Assembly (NCBI GenBank): GCA_037954325.1
Contig: JBBMNZ010000015.1
Location: forward strand, 9,936,501 to 10,000,500
Length of the DNA: 64,000 nt
DNA from: Fistularia commersonii
Taxonomy: Eukaryota > Chordata > Actinopteri > Syngnathiformes > Fistulariidae
Direction of reading: 5' to 3'
Positions within the stretch are counted from its first letter, which is position 1; each line of letters opens with the position of its first letter. The position numbers and the translations under genes were made by a program. Positions 62,901 through 64,000 of this stretch are shown here, one piece after another. Under the pieces are notes generated by a model, which worked only from the letters and a program-made list of their open reading frames with translations, had not been told where the DNA came from and did not search any database.

Positions 62901-64000
62901 TGCAGGCCGCTCAGGAGCTGACCGTCCGCACCACGTCTGCCCACGGGGAGTCCTGCGACTCCCTGCCGGTGGACGTGCCCTCCAAGCTGGTGGCCATCAT
63001 GACCGGCCCGCCGGTCGGCGCCCCGGTCGCATCGCCGCCGCCGCCGCCCCGGGCCTCCGCCGGCCTGGTCAACCCGCCCTCACCGTCGTCTTACAAGAAC
63101 TCCGCTGCCAAAGTCTCCATGCTGCCCGGCACGTTGCCGTCACAGTGTCACGTCGCGGGCCTCATGGTGGAGGCTCCTGCCAACCGTCCTCACGCCCTCC
63201 ACTCGGACGCTCCGCTCTCCTCCGCCTCGCTCGTGCAGGCCTGGGCCGACCCCTCATCTGCCGCTGCCTTGGTCCAGTGTGAGGCCTCTTTGCCTGCCAC
63301 CTCCACCATCCCTCTAACTGTAATCCTCCTCGCCTCTGTAACACGCGCAGCTGGTATTCCGGGGTTACCGGACGACGGCTGACCCGATTTTCTCCCGTCT
63401 AGGTGAATGTAACGTCTGAGACCTCGGCCGCCCGGTCTCCACCGATCGCAGCGGCCGCGCAGGCGCCCGCGACGCCGCCGGCCGCCGTGACGGAGCAGCG
63501 TCGAGACGCCGACAGCCCCGGGACCATACGCCCGTTCCCGTCCATAACGGACTTCATCGAGGACCCCGCTGCCAAACTCGGGACCCCTGAGCGCATCCCC
63601 ACGCCGCCCAAAGCCCCCGTCGCAGACCTCCCCAACGCTCAGGACGCGCCGCTCCACCGGCCCCCCAGCACTCCGCCGCTGGAGTCGGAGTTCGAGGACG
63701 AGCCGGAGAACAAGCGCTTGGTTTCCATCGAGGAGTTCTTGAGACAGGACCAGGACCTGGCGTACGGCAGGAAGCAGCAGGTCGGCGCCTCGGACGCCCC
63801 TGGTGTCGCGTAACAAGTATCTGACCCGCAGGCATTTTCAAATTCACTAGCTTTTTTTCTGTTCACAGAGTTATGGCAGAGGGCTGGTGGAGCCGTCCAG
63901 TGACTACCACGCCGACAACAGCCGCTCGGACCTGTCCGACATCCTCGAGGAAGAGGAGGAAGACCTTTACTCCGATCACCTCGGGGAAACACACACCAGA
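18374..64000 (+). CDS. tspoap1: tspoap1 (RIM-BP1/bzrap1), 24 traced coding exons, 3' end cut
   Basis: The gene encodes a RIM-binding protein. Family members are presynaptic scaffolds whose SH3 domains bind RIM and voltage-gated calcium channels and tether channels at the active zone; the TSPOAP1 form was also named for binding the mitochondrial TSPO protein. The spliced product has about 1,714 residues in the window. The parts are coiled coils (about 410-870), a Ser/Pro linker, SH3-I (about 993-1065), three FN3 domains (about 1140-1420), then an acidic/proline-rich linker. SH3-II and SH3-III lie beyond the edge. The end of SH3-I (GELMDGRRGLVPSNF) and FN3-III (SWLPVTIDAAGTSNGVRVTG) match my memory of TSPOAP1 and not RIMBP2. 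Every junction keeps frame. A whole-genome duplicate may exist, so a/b is not assigned. Expected expression is neuronal (inference). Confidence 0.9.
20145..20229 (+). repeat. (TG)n microsatellite, about 42 units
   Basis: A long, perfect TG run in intron 1. Long TG/CA tracts are polymorphic, so this is a natural marker for the locus. Confidence 0.98.
21333..21437 (+). CDS. tspoap1: tspoap1 exon 2 (predicted)
   Basis: The exon is 105 nt, phase 0 at both ends. It follows ccctaatcccatctcag-type sequence and ends at the donor gtaggt. The 35 residues include SPEHERQLFFSDSSPLWQAD and have protein-like composition with no stop. It fits between exons 1 and 3 in frame, but no homology is remembered, so the case rests on splice signals, phase and coding look. 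It could be a cassette exon. Confidence 0.45.
22880..23520 (+). promoter_or_regulatory. GC-rich block, possible alternative promoter or first exon
   Basis: A CpG-richer stretch inside the intron ends near agaagaggacag followed by gtcagt at 23486, a possible donor. Exon 3 has an ATG six bases inside (24144), so an alternative transcript could start here and translate from that ATG. This is inference from composition and the donor only. Confidence 0.2.
24138..24407 (+). CDS. tspoap1: tspoap1 exon 3: low-complexity linker
   Basis: The exon has 90 codons, phase 0 to 0, between the acceptor tttaactttgacag and the donor gtaaga. It is rich in Gln, Arg, Gly and Pro (HEQGQKQQGPADNATPPAAG) and ends with FGKRHHSLYANLNGFEAEGV. 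It corresponds to the disordered segment before the coiled coils in TSPOAP1. ATG codons at 24144 and 24201 could serve alternative transcripts. Confidence 0.7.
31030..31435 (+). mobile_element. DNA-transposon relic, same family as 500-669
   Basis: The left terminus tactgtaatttcgagactat is followed by cgcacctgaatataaaccgc and aagctgcaggtgtccatgtt. The interior repeats the gatgaagctaaatgttttgg and gtgtgaaaaaagtagcg blocks of the first copy. The right terminus is not preserved. Without a transposase frame it was mobilised in trans. Confidence 0.6.
31470..31795 (+). mobile_element. LINE-type 3' tail
   Basis: It includes ctgcacacaatgtgcac and a pyrimidine-rich stretch, then ggcaaaataagaatttcatc and a final caataaacactttgaacc. 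This is the usual tail of a truncated fish non-LTR element. It lies directly after the transposon relic at 31030-31435. Confidence 0.45.
34550..34572 (+). repeat. Poly-C tract, 22-23 bases
   Basis: A long C run, with a second at 38926-38947. Such runs are frequent here (also 561-575 and 34730-34744) and are prone to sequencing and assembly errors. Confidence 0.95.
35570..36395 (-). mobile_element. Pogo/Tigger-like element, internally deleted
   Basis: Both ends carry the inverted word ataaggcgc (left gaccataaggcgctttgcat; right in reverse gcgctataaggcgcacttaa). On the minus strand, a 5' region of about 450 bp is followed by an 81-codon ORF (35944-35702), after which the sequence runs almost directly into the other terminus. 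Most of the transposase gene is therefore missing, but the copy keeps its putative promoter and the first exon-like ORF. Confidence 0.65.
35702..35944 (-). pseudogene. Transposase fragment: pogo-type helix-turn-helix only
   Basis: The frame encodes 80 residues. Residues 13-55 match the N-terminal DNA-binding helix-turn-helix of pogo/Tigger transposases, with landmarks KRHPYKAEFKLKAISHA, HGNGAAAEEFNMNES and MVRKWRKQ. The CENP-B-type second half and the DDE catalytic domain are absent, so it cannot transpose. The frame is uninterrupted from its ATG to the stop. Whether it is expressed is unknown. Confidence 0.7.
36493..36752 (+). mobile_element. SINE-like repeat copy
   Basis: The head gtggtgcagtgcttagcact is followed by cctcctagcaagaaggtcaa, gactttgcacattctccctg and the tail gcccaatgacaccccagtgg. 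It is the same family as at 10424-10668, and this copy is fuller and more diverged. Confidence 0.6.
38926..38947 (+). repeat. Poly-C tract
   Basis: About 22 C residues, then gcccccgg. Confidence 0.95.
39478..39590 (+). repeat. Intronic duplicated segment, copy 1
   Basis: The stretch gattgtttgtctaccaggtt ... catctattggttcttgattg tgttatgtcacc recurs, diverged, at 40948-41042 in the same orientation (ctattggttgttgattgtta cgtcac). It probably belongs to one dispersed element family, but no ends were identified here. Confidence 0.5.
40775..40840 (+). mobile_element. Dispersed-repeat core
   Basis: The word cattacatttggcagacgct followed by tttatccaaagcgacttaca is one of the most frequent repeats of teleost genomes. 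I cannot name its family with certainty. Only the core is present. Confidence 0.5.
40948..41269 (+). mobile_element. hAT-like relic ending gttggggaccactg
   Basis: The right end in reverse reads cagtggtccccaacccggtt, a classic hAT/Charlie-type terminus. Inside, at 41120, an ATG opens a short frame (MARKQMSLLES, then stop) that looks like the start of a transposase gene cut off by deletion. The left part (40948-41042) is the second copy of the duplicated segment at 39478-39590. The left terminus was not found. Confidence 0.5.
41705..41812 (+). CDS. tspoap1: tspoap1 exon 4: start of the coiled-coil region
   Basis: The exon has 36 codons, phase 0 to 0, between cgtccaccctccacag and gtaaga. LLRALDELERTCTTLREENG has the spacing of the TSPOAP1 segment around ELLRALGEL...LKEEN. 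Predicted coiled coil. Confidence 0.9.
42036..42164 (+). CDS. tspoap1: tspoap1 exon 5: conserved coiled coil
   Basis: The exon has 43 codons, phase 0 to 0, with donor gtacgc. It includes EEKVRRLRRKNTEL and AKRLEERARKLQEANLKV, nearly identical in my memory to mammalian TSPOAP1. This is one of the best anchors for the gene identity. Confidence 0.95.
43444..43510 (+). mobile_element. hAT-like left-end fragment
   Basis: The word cagggatggggagttaatca then acaagggcccatatgagaaa resembles the start of fish hAT MITEs that begin cagggatgg... and continue ...gggccacatgaga. No partner end was found in intron 5. Confidence 0.35.
43940..44116 (+). CDS. tspoap1: tspoap1 exon 6: coiled coil
   Basis: The exon has 59 codons, phase 0 to 0, with acceptor ttttgtgttgcag and donor gtattt. 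FARQRARDLAQHADALLSKD and EIAALQQECRELEARL follow the TSPOAP1 order exactly (RQRARDL ... KDKxIAALQxECREL). Confidence 0.95.
44948..45103 (+). CDS. tspoap1: tspoap1 exon 7: coiled coil and Ser/Pro tail
   Basis: The exon has 52 codons, phase 0 to 0. EFEKLLRESQKEVLRLQRQL aligns with the TSPOAP1 LLRESQ-EVLRLQRQ motif. The second half (SPEPEGTTEEAE) is a linker. The donor is gtagag. Confidence 0.95.
45104..50168. other. tspoap1 intron 7, 5.1 kb
   Basis: No exon and no well-defined mobile element were recognised. It contains poly-T runs (49381-49402 and 49460-49472) and mixed-composition unique sequence. Confidence 0.55.
50169..50336 (+). CDS. tspoap1: tspoap1 exon 8: Pro/Glu-rich linker
   Basis: The exon has 56 codons, phase 0 to 0, with acceptor ctcgcgccag and donor gtaagt. 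It is acidic and Pro/Ser-rich (CEETPLEENESG, TPPPGLSPTRSS) and ends in a short helical TEEQRLQFL that leads into the next coiled coil. The human protein has an equivalent disordered insert here. Confidence 0.85.
50337..53143. other. tspoap1 intron 8, 2.8 kb
   Basis: It holds a LINE-type end at 52245-52600 and short simple sequences (TG at 52621-52638, poly-G at 52675-52686, CA at 52923-52942). No exon was recognised. Confidence 0.55.
52245..52600 (-). mobile_element. LINE-type 3' region, minus orientation
   Basis: It starts aagataagttagactttatc then gatcccacaggaagaaattc agttgtcacagcag, the reverse-oriented tail common to teleost non-LTR elements. About 350 bp of 3' region follow without any reverse-transcriptase frame. 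Confidence 0.5.
53144..53227 (+). CDS. tspoap1: tspoap1 exon 9: coiled coil
   Basis: The exon has 28 codons, phase 0 to 0. ESELSKKRKECENLEHEVKK matches the TSPOAP1 ESELSKKRKKCE motif. It opens a compact five-exon cluster (53144-53988) whose introns are only 72-113 bp. Confidence 0.95.
53325..53414 (+). CDS. tspoap1: tspoap1 exon 10: coiled coil
   Basis: The exon has 30 codons, phase 0 to 0, with acceptor gggttttgttgcag. The heptad-rich sequence includes KNEQLKEEADLLRRKAQLL. The donor gtcggt has an unusual C at position +3, but no better site keeps the frame. Confidence 0.9.
53487..53609 (+). CDS. tspoap1: tspoap1 exon 11: coiled coil
   Basis: The exon has 41 codons, phase 0 to 0. AENEELREDLSEVTAQRNS and the closing LENLEQVLK match the family. 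A (CA)n microsatellite at 53623-53653 lies 14 bases inside the following 110-bp intron. Confidence 0.95.
53623..53653 (+). repeat. (CA)n microsatellite in a 110-bp intron
   Basis: About 15 CA units between the donor of exon 11 and the acceptor of exon 12. CA tracts near donors can bind hnRNP L in vertebrates, so length variation could affect splicing (inference). Confidence 0.95.
53720..53824 (+). CDS. tspoap1: tspoap1 exon 12: most conserved coiled coil
   Basis: The exon has 35 codons, phase 0 to 0. HMREVAERRQQLELEHEQAL is almost invariant among RIM-binding proteins, including the N-terminus of short RIMBP2 forms. It continues with KFKQDEIKRLQR. Confidence 0.97.
53938..53988 (+). CDS. tspoap1: tspoap1 exon 13: coiled coil
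   Basis: The exon has 17 codons, phase 0 to 0 (AQLFAKREHEGVVQMLE), matching the family's AQ...REHEGAVQLLE. The donor is gtgagt. Confidence 0.95.
54555..54587 (+). CDS. tspoap1: Possible extra 33-nt cassette exon
   Basis: Eleven codons (ELTQLVLRREL) lie between the good acceptor tgtattttattttag and gtagag. Phase 0 to 0 lets it join exons 13 and 14 in frame, and the peptide is helical. I do not recall it in mammalian TSPOAP1. It may be a fish-specific optional microexon or chance; this is a weak call. Confidence 0.25.
55022..55042 (+). CDS. tspoap1: tspoap1 exon 14: 21-nt microexon STLDCMQ
   Basis: Seven codons lie between gtgctaaccag and gtattt, phase 0 to 0. The peptide STLDCMQ corresponds to STLDSMQ in the mammalian protein, between LLE and the ARVRELEE segment. 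RIMBP2 forms I remember go from LLES directly to KVRELEE, which suits an optional microexon. Confidence 0.8.
56676..56856 (+). CDS. tspoap1: tspoap1 exon 15: end of the coiled coil
   Basis: The exon is 181 nt, phase 0 to 1, after a long poly-T tract and cttatgcag. SKVRDLEEKCRSQSEQFGLL then SQELEKFRLQASKVDL is the family motif that closes the coiled coil. A linker (NNPGLSVLTNGVGLSSER) follows. The donor is gtgaag. Confidence 0.95.
57382..57471 (+). CDS. tspoap1: tspoap1 exon 16 (predicted): linker
   Basis: The exon is 90 nt, phase 1 to 1, between tccatgtgttctag and gtaatg. The peptide reads DCTEGSWDMVSLGEIAFWSL then EGGDSLSCPEG and looks like real protein. It fits exactly between exons 15 (ends phase 1) and 17 (starts phase 1). 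Skipping it would also keep the frame, so it may be alternatively spliced. Confidence 0.55.
57889..57920 (+). repeat. (TCA)n microsatellite just before exon 17
   Basis: Ten or eleven TCA units end 27 bases before the exon 17 acceptor, in the zone where the branch point normally lies. Confidence 0.95.
57948..58153 (+). CDS. tspoap1: tspoap1 exon 17: Ser/Pro-rich linker
   Basis: The exon is 206 nt, phase 1 to 0. It is basic and Ser/Thr/Pro-rich (SVSKSGSSSGKSEATH; PHKSSPTHE) and ends like the family's ...SPKSxPTPE just before the VDTASEVEELE motif. Probably disordered, with many potential phosphorylation sites. Confidence 0.9.
59451..59900 (-). mobile_element. hAT (BED-finger) transposon relic
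   Basis: The plus-strand left edge cagtgcttctcgattatttt is a typical hAT terminus. The minus-strand ORF inside is a decayed transposase start. The other end was not located, and a (TG)n microsatellite begins at 59907. Confidence 0.55.
59536..59889 (-). pseudogene. Broken BED/hAT transposase N-terminus
   Basis: The 117-codon frame contains KAKRRKYDEAYV, MKPHKSRGHLETL, ADKTLKFFQQNHAEY and RFVKATSENQQALL, the order found in BED-finger hAT proteins of the ZBED5/SCAND3-like type. The segment that should carry the CxxC zinc ligands is missing between VTVTTMGDEERLK and LAVDDMKP, and no RNase H-like catalytic region follows. It is therefore a non-functional relic inside tspoap1 intron 17, antisense to the gene. 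Confidence 0.7.
59907..59965 (+). repeat. (TG)n microsatellite
   Basis: About 29 TG units in tspoap1 intron 17. Confidence 0.97.
60387..60493 (+). CDS. tspoap1: tspoap1 exon 18: start of SH3-I
   Basis: The exon is 107 nt, phase 0 to 2. VDTASEVEELDID is the family motif before the domain, and AAKLQVFIARY is the first SH3 beta-strand (ALYDY-equivalent). The donor gttcgt is weak and followed by poly-A, but the codon AG|C and the next exon's SYNPYDGPN continue the domain exactly. Confidence 0.95.
60579..60688 (+). CDS. tspoap1: tspoap1 exon 19: core of SH3-I
   Basis: The exon is 110 nt, phase 2 to 1. YNPYDGPNDNPEVELPLTAG and EYIYVYGDMDDDGFYEG are the RT loop, n-Src loop and strand of the SH3 fold. 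In the family this domain type binds PxxP motifs of RIM and calcium-channel alpha-1 subunits. Confidence 0.97.
61157..62032 (+). CDS. tspoap1: tspoap1 exon 20: end of SH3-I, FN3-I and FN3-II
   Basis: This large exon of 876 nt runs from phase 1 to phase 1. It finishes SH3-I with GELMDGRRGLVPSNFVERVS, then has a His/Ser/Ala-rich linker of about 85 residues. FN3-I starts at VPYPRKLTLIKQLAKS and FN3-II at VAPTQLRVERITATSANLTW. It ends TLMAG, where the family reads TLPAG|PPDAP. The donor gtcagg has C at +3. The high GC of this exon is like that of the flanking linkers. Confidence 0.97.
62572..62723 (+). CDS. tspoap1: tspoap1 exon 21: first part of FN3-III, with GC donor
   Basis: The exon is 152 nt, phase 1 to 0. 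PPDAPLDVQLEHGPSPG then SWLPVTIDAAGTSNGVRVTG and YTIYADKKK match TSPOAP1 FN3-III. The exon ends AAAAAG|gcaagg. No GT in reach keeps the frame, since reading through meets a stop at 62736-62738. A GC-AG intron of 113 bp (62724-62836) is therefore required. Confidence 0.95.
62837..63319 (+). CDS. tspoap1: tspoap1 exon 22: end of FN3-III and proline-rich linker
   Basis: It starts VLEVSSPTAGSALLGPSQIQ and continues ELTVRTTSAHGESCDSLP, completing FN3-III as in TSPOAP1. A Pro/Ala/Ser-rich linker of about 110 residues follows. The 3' end is uncertain: gtaatc at 63320 and gtaaca at 63338 are both phase-0 donors that join exon 23 in frame and differ by six residues. Confidence 0.85.
63403..63780 (+). 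CDS. tspoap1: tspoap1 exon 23: disordered linker
   Basis: The exon has 126 codons, phase 0 to 0, with acceptor tttctcccgtctag and donor gtcggc. It is rich in Ala, Pro, Glu and Asp. FPSITDFIEDPAAKLG and ENKRLVSIEEFLRQDQDLAY are short helical motifs resembling the (A)SVDDFL-type segment of RIMBP2 before the SDLSDI motif. The frame is entirely open. Confidence 0.85.
63869..64000 (+). CDS. tspoap1: tspoap1 exon 24 (partial): acidic SDLSDI motif
   Basis: The exon starts SYGRGLVEPSSDYHADNS after ctttttttctgttcacag and contains RSDLSDILEEEEEDLYSD, the acidic motif conserved in RIM-binding proteins between FN3-III and SH3-II. It runs off the window in frame (last codon incomplete). The second and third SH3 domains must lie downstream. 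Confidence 0.95.

Noticed and set aside
63190..63816. 208-codon minus-strand frame
   Set aside because: It is the antisense of exons 22-23 and is open because of high GC content. The plus-strand frames give RIM-BP motifs.

Overview
This is a vertebrate, almost certainly teleost fish, nuclear genomic window. It has short split exons with GT-AG introns, long CA/TG microsatellites and poly-C runs, and fish-type dispersed repeats (Tc1-like MITEs, hAT and pogo-like relics, tRNA-headed SINE-like copies, LINE 3' tails). Nothing prokaryotic or viral was seen.

The main gene is tspoap1 (also bzrap1 or RIM-BP1), on the plus strand from about 18.4 kb to the right edge, where it is cut. I traced 24 coding exons whose splice phases all agree. 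In order they encode an N-terminal basic/coiled-coil part, a low-complexity linker, a long coiled-coil region (exons at 41.7-56.9 kb), a Ser/Pro-rich linker, the first SH3 domain (60.4-61.2 kb), three fibronectin type III domains (61.4-63.0 kb) and the start of the acidic/proline-rich linker before SH3-II. The last two SH3 domains lie beyond the window. The paralogue call rests on motifs that I remember as matching TSPOAP1 rather than RIMBP2, chiefly in FN3-III and at the end of SH3-I. Two of the 24 exons (21.3 and 57.4 kb) are predictions from open frame, splice sites and phase. A 21-nt microexon at 55.02 kb is well supported by its peptide.

At the left edge a second gene runs on the minus strand, divergent from tspoap1. 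Three phase-1 exons (3364-3481, 2197-2235, 100-402) encode a short cytoplasmic tail, one membrane helix, a short linker and a scavenger-receptor cysteine-rich (SRCR) domain with eight cysteines (group B). The gene leaves the window at the left. I can place it only as a type II membrane SRCR protein.

The 14-15 kb between the genes is repeat-rich: two copies of one Tc1-type MITE with the same internal deletion, a MITE-like inverted-repeat element, a 2.5-kb degenerate minisatellite with a ~96-bp higher-order period and a foldback element inside it, SINE-like copies, and several hAT ends. The large tspoap1 introns (17.3 kb between exons 3 and 4; about 5.1 kb between 7 and 8) hold a pogo/Tigger relic that keeps only a DNA-binding ORF, other dispersed repeats, and AT-rich unique stretches that could be conserved regulatory DNA. 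A broken BED-finger hAT transposase relic lies in the intron before SH3-I.

I found no convincing new multi-gene system. The most useful observations are the GC-AG intron and non-consensus donors in tspoap1, the microexon and cassette candidates, the compact type II SRCR architecture, and the transposon derivatives.
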